DNA of 26,800 nt. It comes from UBA493 sp035655435 (GTDB taxonomy: Archaea; Iainarchaeota; Iainarchaeia; Iainarchaeales; Iainarchaeaceae). Below are positions 1-7,366 of this stretch, one piece after another (position 1 is the stretch's first letter; every line of letters starts with the position of its first letter). Both the position numbers and the translations under genes were made by a program. The notes below the pieces were generated by a model. It had not been told where the DNA came from. It did not search any database and worked only from the letters and a program-made list of their open reading frames with translations. The stretch lies in NCBI GenBank assembly GCA_035655435.1, contig DASRUN010000006.1:1-26800 (forward strand), in the 5' to 3' direction.

Positions 1-47
1 CTAATTAGCCTGTCAACAGCCGCCAAAGGCAATACATGGTCTCCCAA
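1..47 (-). CDS. Probable archaeal histone, N-terminal fragment (cut by window edge)
   Basis: Reading leftward, the frame gives a short lead followed by HVLPLAAVDRLI before it leaves the window. Archaeal histones begin almost the same way (a short lead, then LPLAPVDRIIRKAG), so this is probably the first part of the alpha-1 helix of a histone-fold DNA-packaging protein. I place the start at the TTG at 47, because a GAGGTG Shine-Dalgarno (60-55) lies 7 nt upstream. The adjacent TTG at 50 and an ATG at 68 are alternatives. A TATA element at 84-93 on this strand would start transcription near 60, downstream of that ATG. Only about 15 residues are visible, so the family call rests on one motif. 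Confidence 0.5.
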   Translation of the reverse strand, partial: MGDHVLPLAAVDRLI

Positions 48-83
48 CAAAAAACACCTCTTAATCATTCCTGAAAGCTAAAT

Positions 84-93
84 CTATATAAAA
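84..93 (-). promoter_or_regulatory. TATA box for the partial histone gene
   Basis: On the minus strand this reads TTTTATATAG, close to the archaeal TATA consensus. About 26 nt downstream is position 62, which would leave a short leader carrying the GAGGTG ribosome site. The element is nearly symmetric, so it could also serve the plus-strand helicase gene, but that start at 188 is about 95 nt away. A separate CTATTTTA element near 151 fits the helicase gene better. Confidence 0.45.
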
Positions 94-187
94 TAAGCAC
101 CCAAAACAGGCAAAAAAGCCCCAAAAAACAGCTGAAAATCACGAAAAAGCCCTATTTTAGCCTTAAACTCCATAAAAAAAACCCTGA

Positions 188-2485
188 ATGGTTTTAAACA
201 CTTTTTCCAATTCAACAAATACAATGCCATACATTTCACACCCACTCATAAAACCAAACACGGTTGAATCAAAATTATACCAAGAAATTCTCGCAGCGAG
301 AGTCCTCGAAAAAGGAAACTCACTTGTTGTTGCTCCGACAGCACTTGGAAAAACTGTAATCGCTGTAATGGTTGCTGCGGAAATACTCAAAAATAATGGA
401 AAAGTTCTTTTCATGGCACCCACAAAACCATTGGCTGTACAGCATGAACAAAGCATGAAAAAATTTCTCAACATTCCGGAAGAACAAATCACGGTTCTCA
501 CAGGAACTATTTCCCCGGAAAAACGGGAAAAATTATTTGAAGAAAGCAGAATAATTTCCGCAACACCGCAAAGCATTCAAAACGATACCGTTTCCGGAAA
601 AATAAATTTGAAGGAGTTTGGATTAATTGTTTTTGATGAAGCGCATCGTGCAATGGGAAATTATAGTTACGTTTATCTCGCGCAGGAATATATGAAGCAG
701 GCGAAAAAACCGCTCATTCTTGCACTCACCGCATCCCCGGGAGGGGATGAAGAAAAAATTCAAAGTGTGTGCAGGAATTTGTTCATAAAAAATGTGGAAG
801 TAAAAACACACACGGATCACGATGTTAAAGATTATGTGAATCCGATCAACGTTGAATGGGTTAGGGTTGAGCTTCCTCCAAAATTTTTGGAAGTAAAAGT
901 TCTTTTGGAAAGATTTCAAAAACAACAAATTGACACGCTAAAAAAATTAGGTTTGGGATCAGGAAAAAAATATTTTTCGAGAACAGATATGCTTGCATTG
1001 CAAGGGCATATTCGAAAAGAATTACTTACAAATGCGGATAGGAACCCGCATCTTTACACTGCAGCATCAAGGATTGCCGCGCTTTTGAAAGTTGCACACG
1101 CACTAACACTTCTTGAAACACAAGGAACGCATTCGTTGAATTCTTATATGCAAAAAATGGTTGGCGAGGCAGATAAAAGGGAATCATCAAAAGCAGTAAA
1201 GCAAATTGCGGCTGACCAAAATATTTTGAGTGCAAAAAAGATTGCAGAGGAATTGTTCAAAGAAAAAATAGTTCACCCAAAACTCGAAGCACTCAAACAT
1301 ATACTTGTACAACAATTTGATACAAGACCGAATTCCAAAGTAATTGTATTCAATCAGTACAGAGATAACCTTTCCAACATAGAAAGTTACCTTTCAAACA
1401 TTCCTTTGATAAAGGCAAAAAGATTTGTGGGGCAGGCAACAAAAGGAGATGATAAAGGATTAACACAAAAAGAGCAGGTGCAAATTATTGTTGATTTGAA
1501 AGAAGGAAAATACAATTGTTTGCTTGCTTCCAGCGTTGCGGAAGAAGGGCTTGACATTCCGGAAGTTGATCTTGTAGTATTCTACGAACCTGTTCCATCT
1601 GAAATAAGAATGATACAAAGAAGAGGCAGAACAGGGAGAAAAGAAGAGGGAAAAGTAATTGTGCTAATGGCGCGCGACACGCGCGATGAAGCATTTTATT
1701 ATGCGAGCAGAGCAAAAGAAAGAAAAATGCACACAACATTGAAGCAATTACAGAATCCAAAAGCAATTCCGGAAAAAAAACTGGATTCACAAACAACATT
1801 AATGAAATACTCTGAAGGATACGCAGAGAAACTCATAATTTATGTTGACACGCGCGAGCAAGCTTCAAGTGTTACACTGAAATTAAAAGATCTGGGAGTA
1901 ATAGTGCAAATAAAGCAGCTTGAAGTTGGAGATTTTATTTTAAGCGACGATGTGGTTGTTGAAAGGAAAACCACGGATGATTTTTTGAGCTCGGTTGCTG
2001 ACGGAAGATTGTTCAACCAGCTCATAATGATGTCCTCGAATTACTCAGCGCCGCTTATTATTCTTGAGGGGAATCCTGAGGAACTTTATTCTTTGAGAAA
2101 TTTCCACGAAAATGCAATTAAGGGAATTCTTGCTTCGATTGCATTGAATTATAAAATTCCAATTTTGTATTCAAAGAATGTGGAAGACACGGCAAAATTT
2201 CTTTATACAATTGCAAAGCGCGAACAACTTGGATCAGAAAAGGAAATCCGCTTGCGTGTGGGAAGAAAAGGGCTTACGCTTCAGGATCAGCAGCAATTCA
2301 TTGTTGAGGGTTTTCCTCTCATTGGACCCGGACTTGCAAAATCACTCCTTAAAAAATTCGGAAACATCCGCGGAATCGTAAATGCTACTTTAAAAGAATT
2401 GCAGGAAGTGGACAAAATGGGGCCGAAAAAAGCGAAGAAGATACATGAAGTGTTGAATGCGTATTATGGAGAGAATAAAAATTAG
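188..2485 (+). CDS. hef: Hef-type helicase/nuclease (ERCC4/XPF family, archaeal)
   Basis: Archaeal Hef unwinds and cuts stalled replication forks and branched DNA. All parts are present in its 765 residues. The N-terminal SF2 helicase has a Walker A motif APTALGKT (49-56), DEAH (150-153), and motif VI with QRRGRTGR (477-484). The ERCC4 nuclease carries DTREQ (554-558), GD (581-582) and ERKxxxD (592-598), the metal-dependent active site. A tandem helix-hairpin-helix DNA-binding domain ends the protein (about 705-757). Length matches complete euryarchaeal Hef, so neither half is degenerate. ATG 188 has a weak CTATTTTA element about 30 nt upstream and may be leaderless. ATG 224 is an alternative start that would lose only 12 residues outside any motif. 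The gene ends 3 nt from the convergent methyltransferase gene. Confidence 0.95.
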   Translation: MVLNTFSNSTNTMPYISHPLIKPNTVESKLYQEILAARVLEKGNSLVVAPTALGKTVIAVMVAAEILKNNGKVLFMAPTKPLAVQHEQSMKKFLNIPEEQITVLTGTISPEKREKLFEESRIISATPQSIQNDTVSGKINLKEFGLIVFDEAHRAMGNYSYVYLAQEYMKQAKKPLILALTASPGGDEEKIQSVCRNLFIKNVEVKTHTDHDVKDYVNPINVEWVRVELPPKFLEVKVLLERFQKQQIDTLKKLGLGSGKKYFSRTDMLALQGHIRKELLTNADRNPHLYTAASRIAALLKVAHALTLLETQGTHSLNSYMQKMVGEADKRESSKAVKQIAADQNILSAKKIAEELFKEKIVHPKLEALKHILVQQFDTRPNSKVIVFNQYRDNLSNIESYLSNIPLIKAKRFVGQATKGDDKGLTQKEQVQIIVDLKEGKYNCLLASSVAEEGLDIPEVDLVVFYEPVPSEIRMIQRRGRTGRKEEGKVIVLMARDTRDEAFYYASRAKERKMHTTLKQLQNPKAIPEKKLDSQTTLMKYSEGYAEKLIIYVDTREQASSVTLKLKDLGVIVQIKQLEVGDFILSDDVVVERKTTDDFLSSVADGRLFNQLIMMSSNYSAPLIILEGNPEELYSLRNFHENAIKGILASIALNYKIPILYSKNVEDTAKFLYTIAKREQLGSEKEIRLRVGRKGLTLQDQQQFIVEGFPLIGPGLAKSLLKKFGNIRGIVNATLKELQEVDKMGPKKAKKIHEVLNAYYGENKN

Positions 2486-2488
2486 AAT

Positions 2489-3133
2489 TTATTTTTTGCA
2501 ATAAAATAATAGCCAAGCTTGCGGGGTTGACTTTTTTGTAAAATTTACGCGAAGCTTTTCATCAGGAACTTCAAAATACTCCGAAACATCTAACCCTGAT
2601 TTTTCAAGGATTTTTTTCAAACGATCTTTTGAATACAAAGAAAAAAACCTTTCCCCCTTTCCAAAATCATCTTTGATAAACTTTTCACCTGCACCTTTTT
2701 TTACTGAAATAAAAAGAACCCCATCATCTTTCAGAACTCTTTTTGTTTCAGACAGTACAAAACTTAGTTTTTCCTGCGGAACATGTAATATTGAGGCACA
2801 CGCCCATATGCCATCAAAATGCTTGGATGGAAAATCAAGCGTTTTAAAAAAATTCATTTTGGATATTTTTGTGGAAGGAACTCTTTGCTTTGCAATCTTA
2901 AGCAGTTCATCGGAGTAATCTATTCCATAACAATCAAGGTTCTTTCCGGCAAAGAATCCTAAATCTCTCCCATTTCCGCAGCCAAAATCAAGAACTTTTT
3001 TTCCATTAAGCATTGAAACAAATTTGGACAAATACTTACTCCAATCGTATCCGTCAAACTTTTTAGAATTCCACTCAGCGGATTTATTGTAACTTTCTAT
3101 TGTCCTGTCAAGAAATCCCGATATTGAAATCAC
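2489..3133 (-). CDS. Class I SAM-dependent methyltransferase, coupled to Cgi121
   Basis: A Rossmann-fold methyltransferase of the Methyltransf_11 type, substrate unknown. Motif I is VLDFGCGNGRD, the acidic residue after strand 2 is in GIDYSDE, and FDGIWACASILH matches the motif IV region followed by the usual helix. I start it at GTG 3133, giving 214 residues, rather than at an ATG 24 nt further upstream. That GTG overlaps the TGA of the preceding Cgi121 gene in a GTGA junction, and GGAAAGG sits just before it; both point to translational coupling. The longer form would only add eight residues lying inside the upstream gene. Pairing with a KEOPS subunit hints at, but does not prove, a role in tRNA or translation. 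Confidence 0.85.
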   Translation of the reverse strand: MISISGFLDRTIESYNKSAEWNSKKFDGYDWSKYLSKFVSMLNGKKVLDFGCGNGRDLGFFAGKNLDCYGIDYSDELLKIAKQRVPSTKISKMNFFKTLDFPSKHFDGIWACASILHVPQEKLSFVLSETKRVLKDDGVLFISVKKGAGEKFIKDDFGKGERFFSLYSKDRLKKILEKSGLDVSEYFEVPDEKLRVNFTKKSTPQAWLLFYCKK

Positions 3134-3651
3134 CTTTCCAGCGCCACGAACGCGCACCTTTCAATTACTAATTCTTCCAAAGGGTTTTTCAAATCCTTCA
3201 AAGAATTTAATTCGGCTTTTGAAACAGAAAAGAGTTTTTCCAAATACTTTTTGTTTTTTCCAAGCGTGAAATTCTTCTCTTTGAAATTCAATTCTTTTTT
3301 GATTTTTTCAATTTCTTTTTTTTTGCGCGAACCAATGATAAGAACAAGATTTTCTTTCCCGAACTTTGCGGTTTCGAGTGCATCATTCAATTGTTTTTTT
3401 CCGAGAATTCTTACAATGAGTTCGAGCGCGGGAATTTTTGTAAAATTTGAAGAATTTTCAAAAGAACTTAAAGCAGTTTCCAGCGCGATGAAAAGGTGGG
3501 TTTCTCCGGCAATTATGCGCGAAGGAAGGATTTGAACAAAAATGTCTTTAGACGGGAGCGTAAGCTTTTTAATGCTCTCTTCATAAGAATCATTAGTTAT
3601 TCTGCCCGTGAAAAGGCTGTAATACTTCTCATTGATTTTTTTTGAAATCAC
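3130..3651 (-). CDS. cgi121: KEOPS complex subunit Cgi121
   Basis: Cgi121 is the tRNA-binding accessory subunit of KEOPS, which makes N6-threonylcarbamoyladenosine on ANN-decoding tRNAs. The family pattern is visible: an ILPSRIIAGETHLFIALETAL helix region, then ELIVRILGKKQLNDAL, the conserved stretch that resembles ELLVRASGxRQIxxAI in other archaeal members, and a C-terminal ERCAFVALER helix. I choose GTG 3651 (173 residues). The frame stays open to 3774, but the longer form would overlap the divergent S8e start and has a Phe/Cys-rich, unconvincing N-terminus. A TTTTTAAT element 25-30 nt upstream of the GTG suits a leaderless transcript. The other KEOPS subunits are not in the window. Confidence 0.8.
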   Translation of the reverse strand: MISKKINEKYYSLFTGRITNDSYEESIKKLTLPSKDIFVQILPSRIIAGETHLFIALETALSSFENSSNFTKIPALELIVRILGKKQLNDALETAKFGKENLVLIIGSRKKKEIEKIKKELNFKEKNFTLGKNKKYLEKLFSVSKAELNSLKDLKNPLEELVIERCAFVALER

Positions 3652-3690
3652 AGAGGATTTTTTGTTTAATAGGATTAAAAAGGTTGTTAC

Positions 3691-4239
3691 ATGACACAAT
3701 GGCACATGAAAAGTAAAAGAAAAAGCACAGGCGGAATGAGAGCCACTGTTCGCGCAGAGGATAAAAAACTCCACTCAATTGGCGGAAACCCTGCACACAC
3801 CACAATAGCGGTTAAAGATCCAAAAAGAGAAACCGAAAACAAAAGAGGTTCAACCAGCAAAGTCAGGCTCAAAACAGAAAAATTTGTTTACGCGGTTGAA
3901 GGAAAAAAAATCAAAAAACTCGAGATTATCGCGGTTGAGGAAAACAATGCAGATAGGCAGTTTGCGAGAAAGAATGTTATCACTAAGGGAGCGGTTGTAA
4001 AGGCCAAAGACGGTTCAAAAGAAGTCTTTGTTAAAGTAACCTCAAGGCCGGGTCAATCCGGAAGTATTATGGGGAAAGTTCTCGAATCCTTTGAAACGCA
4101 TCAAGAGAAAAAGGCCAAAAAGAAAGAAGAAAAAGAAGCTATTCACAAAAGCGCCAAAACCGAGAAAAAGCACGAATCACACACTGAAAAAACTGAAACT
4201 CATAAAGCACACAAGGCTGAAAAAGCGGAAAAAAAGTAG
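3691..4239 (+). CDS. rps8e: Small ribosomal subunit protein S8e with charged C-terminal tail
   Basis: S8e is an archaeal/eukaryotic 30S/40S protein. The N-terminal SKRKSTGGMRATVRAEDK and GGNPAHTTI match the conserved N-terminus, and VKVTSRPGQSGSIMGKVLE is the family's closing segment (a G-rich P-G-Q-x-G pattern). Typical archaeal S8e is about 125-135 residues. This one has 182, because about 50 residues from 134 onward are almost only Lys, Glu, His and Ala. That tail resembles the charged ends of some DPANN ribosomal proteins and is probably disordered. The start at ATG 3691 leaves about 25 nt to a TTTAATAG element, suggesting a leaderless transcript. The gene diverges from the Cgi121 gene, with about 39 bp between start codons. 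Confidence 0.93.
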   Translation: MTQWHMKSKRKSTGGMRATVRAEDKKLHSIGGNPAHTTIAVKDPKRETENKRGSTSKVRLKTEKFVYAVEGKKIKKLEIIAVEENNADRQFARKNVITKGAVVKAKDGSKEVFVKVTSRPGQSGSIMGKVLESFETHQEKKAKKKEEKEAIHKSAKTEKKHESHTEKTETHKAHKAEKAEKK

Positions 4240-4268
4240 AATCAATTTTTCAAATCAAGTAAATAAGC

Positions 4269-4517
4269 TTAATTCTTTTGAGATTTAACCATACTTTCAA
4301 TTTTACGTAAACTGTATCTAAAAAAGAATAATCCTAAGACGCCTAAGATTGATGATACTACAAAATTGTCGAAAATGAAAAGTTGAAAAAAATTAGTGTT
4401 TATTTTGAAATCAGTAAAAGTACCACTCGCTAATATAGCCAAACAAAAAGCAGCCCAAATTTGCATGTAAATTATGTATTTATTATGTCTCAGAATTAGA
4501 GAATCCTTTATAGTCAT
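4269..4517 (-). CDS. Small membrane protein, unknown function
   Basis: An 82-residue protein with two predicted membrane spans: residues about 18-36 (MQIWAAFCLAILASGTF) and about 45-68 (FQLFIFDNFVVSSILGVLGLFFF), followed by a basic tail. It has no recognisable family motif. It overlaps the upstream 60-residue membrane protein gene by 35 bp in a different frame. An internal ATG at 4466 would remove the overlap and still keep both spans, and neither start has a clear Shine-Dalgarno. The pair looks like a two-gene unit of tiny membrane proteins. It could be a toxin-like or stress-related pair or subunits of one complex, but nothing in the sequence decides. Confidence 0.55.
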   Translation of the reverse strand: MTIKDSLILRHNKYIIYMQIWAAFCLAILASGTFTDFKINTNFFQLFIFDNFVVSSILGVLGLFFFRYSLRKIESMVKSQKN

Positions 4518-4665
4518 TATAAATCACCAAAATAGCTGCCGTTAGGAATAAAATAACACCAAGTAATCCGACTGTGACCGTCTGGAATAGCTGAACAGGA
4601 GATTGAATCAAGGATAATCCTAAGATCGCTAATAGTACCGGGATAATGTCTTCTTTTGAGCCCAT
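4483..4665 (-). CDS. 60-residue membrane protein, unknown function
   Basis: Two hydrophobic helices (about 8-24 and 29-50) separated by a short SPVQLFQ turn, with an N-terminal MGSKED head and a polar tail. No family is recognised. Support for it as a real gene is a TTTAAAT element centred about 27 nt upstream of ATG 4665 on this strand, the spacing seen at most leaderless genes here. The reading frame of the next small membrane gene begins inside its last codons. Its length and composition are typical of uncharacterised two-helix membrane miniproteins. Confidence 0.55.
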   Translation of the reverse strand: MGSKEDIIPVLLAILGLSLIQSPVQLFQTVTVGLLGVILFLTAAILVIYNDYKGFSNSET

Positions 4666-4735
4666 AGTAATTTTTACTCATCAATTAAATTTAAACTTAT
4701 AGTTTCAATGAGTTTATGTGCAAAAATAACCGAAC

Positions 4736-4750
4736 CGAAAGCTTTATAAA
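4736..4750 (+). promoter_or_regulatory. BRE/TATA promoter of the TFB gene
   Basis: A purine-rich CGAAAGC followed by TTTATAAA (4743-4750) is one of the best BRE/TATA matches in the window. Transcription is expected near 4772. Unlike most neighbours, this leaves a 5' leader of about 60-90 nt before the TFB coding region. A second, weaker TATTTAATA lies at 4764-4772. Within the leader, TCTCATA (4776-4782) and TATGAGA (4819-4825) are complementary and could pair next to the GAGAGGG motif. Confidence 0.6.
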
Positions 4751-4863
4751 TGATGACTGTAGCTATTTAATAAGTTCTCATATCTAGTTTTTTTGAAGAT
4801 TTTTGGTCAAACTAACAGTATGAGAGGGTTTCTGTGGGGGAACCAGACTACGGGAGTGATTGG

Positions 4864-5772
4864 ATGTCAGATGTTAAATGCCCTGAATGTAATTCTATAA
4901 AAGTAATGAGAGACGAAGAAAAAGGAGAAATTGTCTGCCAAAGTTGCGGATTGATAATTTCCGAGGACGAAGTTGATTTCGGAAAAGAATGGAGAAGCTT
5001 TGATTCGGATCAAGCTGAAGAAAGAGCAAGAACCGGTTCTCCAATGAAATATGTTAAGTTGAACAAAGGGCTTGTCACAATGATTGACAGGCGCGGAACA
5101 GATCTTAGGGGAAACAAATTGTCCTCAAAGTCAAGAGCGCAAATGTACAGGCTCATTAAATGGCATAAGAGGGCATCAATTAGCTCTTCAATGCAGAGAA
5201 ACCTTTCAATAGCACTAACAGAGTTGAGAAGGATTGCTTCTTATTTGAACACTCCTGAACAGCTTGTTGAAGCCGCGGCTTTGCTTTACAGGAAAACCGT
5301 GAAGAAAGGACTTATTAGAGGAAGATTAATCGAAGCCGTTGTTGCTGCTGTTCTTTACACAGTGTGCAGGAACTACAATGTTCCAAGAACACTCAATGAA
5401 ATGGCGGAAGCATCAGGATTAACCAAAAAAGAAATCGGAAGAACTTACAGATTCTTGGTTAGGGAATTGAAGTTGGATATCCCACTCACAAACCCAATAC
5501 ACTACATTCCAAGATTCGCTTCAGAACTCAACTTGTCTGGCGAAGTGCAGGAAGAGGGAAGAAAGATTCTCGAAGAGGCAATTAAACAGGGTCTTATCTC
5601 GGGAAGAGGTCCAACGGGAGTAGCTGCTGCGGCAGTTTACATTGCAGGACTCTTGAAAGGAGAAAGGAGAACCCAAAAAGAAGTTGCCAATGTTGCCGGA
5701 GTAACGGAGGTTACAATCAGGAACAGATATAGAGAATTGAAGAAGAAATTGGACATAGAAGTAGTAGCATAA
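4864..5772 (+). CDS. tfb: Transcription initiation factor B (TFB)
   Basis: TFB recruits RNA polymerase to TBP-bound promoters. The N-terminal zinc ribbon is CPEC...CQSC, with 15 residues between the pairs. The B-reader/linker follows (FGKEWRSFDSDQAEERARTGSP), and then two cyclin-fold repeats fill about 200 residues, ending with the helix-turn-helix that contacts BRE (TQKEVANVAGVTEVTIRNRYREL). I favour ATG 4864 because a GGGAGTGAT ribosome site sits 5 nt before it, giving 302 residues. A GTG at 4834 preceded by GAGAGGG would add ten residues (MGEPDYGSDW) and cannot be excluded. The gene is monocistronic, followed by a palindromic terminator. Confidence 0.96.
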   Translation: MSDVKCPECNSIKVMRDEEKGEIVCQSCGLIISEDEVDFGKEWRSFDSDQAEERARTGSPMKYVKLNKGLVTMIDRRGTDLRGNKLSSKSRAQMYRLIKWHKRASISSSMQRNLSIALTELRRIASYLNTPEQLVEAAALLYRKTVKKGLIRGRLIEAVVAAVLYTVCRNYNVPRTLNEMAEASGLTKKEIGRTYRFLVRELKLDIPLTNPIHYIPRFASELNLSGEVQEEGRKILEEAIKQGLISGRGPTGVAAAAVYIAGLLKGERRTQKEVANVAGVTEVTIRNRYRELKKKLDIEVVA

Positions 5773-5782
5773 ATTTTTTGAG

Positions 5783-5821
5783 ATCGCGGTTTAAACCGCG
5801 ATTCTTTTTCTATTTTTTTTA
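5783..5821 (+). terminator. Palindromic hairpin plus T-tract terminator after TFB
   Basis: Positions 5783-5802 form a perfect 20-nt palindrome built from ATCGCGGTTT and its exact complement, with a GC-rich lower stem. A T-rich run (TTCTTTTTCTATTTTTTTT) reaches to 5821. It begins 10 nt after the TFB stop codon. Archaeal polymerase terminates mainly on T-tracts, so the T-run is probably the active part. The minus-strand gene that ends at 5830 could use the same hairpin from the other side. Confidence 0.65.
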
Positions 5822-5829
5822 ACAAAATA

Positions 5830-6072
5830 TTATTTTTTATTCACTTGATATTTTTTCCTAGGAGGATGCATCGAATCCGGATGCCTGATCCCATCAGTAG
5901 TTTTTCTTGTATCCAACGAGTCATGCGGCCAAGTAGTATTGTATCTTCTATAAATTTTTTGTGCAGGAGCATTAGGGTTCGCAGTACGAAAGTCGATTGC
6001 AAGGGGATTGTCTTTTGCAGTTGTATCAGTATGTGCAACCCATTGGGCTTTTCTTGTTTTTTTTGGCGGCAT
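5830..6072 (-). CDS. Small basic soluble protein, unknown function
   Basis: An 80-residue, strongly basic and Pro/Thr/Asp-containing protein (starts MPPKKTRKAQWVAHTD, ends KKYQVNKK) with no hydrophobic span, no Cys and no family motif I know. The main support is the promoter: a perfect TATTTAAAT element is centred 26 nt upstream of ATG 6072, the leaderless spacing used throughout the window. Basic ends and tryptophans suggest nucleic-acid or ribosome association, which is only inference. An overlapping plus-strand frame at 5845-6168 lacks such a promoter and looks like a shadow. Confidence 0.5.
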   Translation of the reverse strand: MPPKKTRKAQWVAHTDTTAKDNPLAIDFRTANPNAPAQKIYRRYNTTWPHDSLDTRKTTDGIRHPDSMHPPRKKYQVNKK

Positions 6073-6093
6073 GTAAAACTAACAATTCACTTC

Positions 6094-6102
6094 TATTTAA
6101 AT
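6094..6102 (-). promoter_or_regulatory. TATA box for the 80-residue basic protein
   Basis: Reads ATTTAAATA on the minus strand, preceded by a GAAAGCAG purine-rich BRE-like stretch. Its centre is 26 nt before ATG 6072. Confidence 0.55.
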
Positions 6103-6198
6103 CTGCTTTCTTTCAAACAAAGAAAACCATTAAAGAATAATAGAAACACCCACACAATACTATCTTAAAGCAGGAGATAGAATAATTTTTGAGATAAC

Positions 6199-6900
6199 AT
6201 GCAATTTGAGCAATTTATAATGTTTTTAAAACTTTATGGGGCAGATAAACAGAAACTATTGCGCCGCGACCCATTCATTGAATTTTACCCAAGCATGCTC
6301 GAACATATTTTGGACGAAAATAGTTCTCTTCATAATAGGCTTCACGAATTTAAACCTAACAATGGTCCTCTGCGAAGGCTTTACCGCGACGAAATTTCAG
6401 AATTCTTGAGAGAAGCAGTCAATGGAAAAAGAATTATGGAAATCGGATGCCGGAGCGGAGGTTTTTTGAGAATCCTTCAGGATCATGGGGCAATAGTTGC
6501 AGGCACTACAGGCAAAAAATATTTTGATGAAGCAAAACGGATTTTGGGGCCCAGCGCTGTTTTGGTTGAGGCGAACTCCGACGAAATCGGAAACTTTGCA
6601 GAGCTTCGAAAGTTCAAACCAAATATTTTATTTAACGTAAATTTATTCAGCAGTGCAAGGTGGAAAGAAACTGGAGTCCCATGGAGAAAACTTTACAAAA
6701 ATCTGCGTAGTATTGCAACCCCACAAACAACTGTGTATTTAGCACCCTGCATCGAAGACAAAGAAGTTGGCACTTCAATGCTGGACCATGAAAAGTTAAG
6801 GAAACGCAAGGGAATAATTGCATTTAAGCCTATGCATGAACACATAGACTCAAACCCGAGAGAAGAAAGGTTTAGAACTTATAGATTTAGGGTCAGATAA
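6199..6900 (+). CDS. SAM-dependent methyltransferase-like protein
   Basis: A 233-residue protein whose middle carries a class I methyltransferase core. IMEIGCRSGGFLRIL is motif I (E-x-G-x-x-x-G), GAIVAGTTGKKYFDEAK is the next strand and helix, and NILFNVNLFSS sits where motif IV lies. The first 75 residues form a charged helical cap (LLRRDPFIEFYPSML, RRLYRDEISEFLREA). No catalytic signature identifies the substrate. The C-terminus is basic (EERFRTYRFRVR). Upstream there is only a weak CTTAAAG element and GAGATAAC, so the ATG 6199 start is chosen on frame and codon alone. It stands alone between two unrelated small genes. Confidence 0.65.
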   Translation: MQFEQFIMFLKLYGADKQKLLRRDPFIEFYPSMLEHILDENSSLHNRLHEFKPNNGPLRRLYRDEISEFLREAVNGKRIMEIGCRSGGFLRILQDHGAIVAGTTGKKYFDEAKRILGPSAVLVEANSDEIGNFAELRKFKPNILFNVNLFSSARWKETGVPWRKLYKNLRSIATPQTTVYLAPCIEDKEVGTSMLDHEKLRKRKGIIAFKPMHEHIDSNPREERFRTYRFRVR

Positions 6901-6964
6901 AAATTCTAACCCGGCTTTAAAAACCCCTGAACCATTAAATACAAGCTCAACGCCATTATTTACT

Positions 6965-7288
6965 ATGCTATTGAGCCTTGAAGAGGTTTTTGAAGAGGAA
7001 ACCATTTTGAAAAAGGCGATTAAAAAAGACTGTTTGCTTTGCATGGGTCGCTCAAGACTTTTGACCAATAAAAATGCGCCTGAAAAAGCACAAGTACAGG
7101 CAAGCCTCAACAATTTGCGCAATGTTTACGGTGAAAAATACAATCTTTTAAGAAAGGCAAACGCAAGCGGCGACGAAATACAACTGGCCAACAATAACAG
7201 AAGGCACATGCTCGACATAATAAATACTTGCACAAACTGCGATAGAGAAGTTGACCGCGCAAACCGCGAAGTCAGCCAAATGAAATAA
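6965..7288 (+). CDS. Small double-CxxC protein, unknown function
   Basis: A 107-residue soluble protein with two Cys pairs, CLLC (23-26) and CTNC (89-92), separated by a long helical, Asn/Arg-rich middle. The arrangement suggests that the two ends of a helical hairpin meet to bind one zinc ion, or form paired disulfides. I recognise no named family. An ATTAAATA element centred about 28 nt before ATG 6965 supports a leaderless transcript. It lies just upstream of the metal/thiol cluster at 7367, but has its own promoter and an 80-nt gap, so a functional link is only a guess. Confidence 0.6.
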   Translation: MLLSLEEVFEEETILKKAIKKDCLLCMGRSRLLTNKNAPEKAQVQASLNNLRNVYGEKYNLLRKANASGDEIQLANNNRRHMLDIINTCTNCDREVDRANREVSQMK

Positions 7289-7335
7289 ATTAATGCATAA
7301 ATCCGCTTTTTATAATTCAACTCCATTCAATTACC

Positions 7336-7343
7336 TTTAAATA
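7336..7343 (+). promoter_or_regulatory. TATA box for the TRASH/HxH/CcdA/ATP-cone cluster
   Basis: A perfect TTTAAATA centred 27 nt before ATG 7367. It is the only clear promoter before four genes that are separated by at most 10 nt or overlap, so it probably drives all of them. Confidence 0.6.
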
Positions 7344-7366
7344 GAACCTTTTTCTTAAATTTCCCA

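Noticed and set aside
163..576. Minus-strand frame opposite the Hef N-terminus
   Set aside because: Lies entirely antisense to an intact helicase domain, has no promoter or ribosome site and no family motif.
3652..3774. N-terminal extension of Cgi121
   Set aside because: Overlaps the divergent S8e start, is rich in Phe/Cys/His unlike the family, and a TATA element and GTG at 3651 explain the gene better.
4748..4830. C-box-like ATGATGA after the TFB TATA box, possible C/D box guide RNA
   Set aside because: No D box (CTGA) or C'/D' pair at a suitable distance.
5845..6168. Plus-strand 107-codon frame
   Set aside because: Antisense to the 80-residue protein that has a perfect TATA box; the frame is rich in Cys, Ser and Ile/Phe with no promoter.
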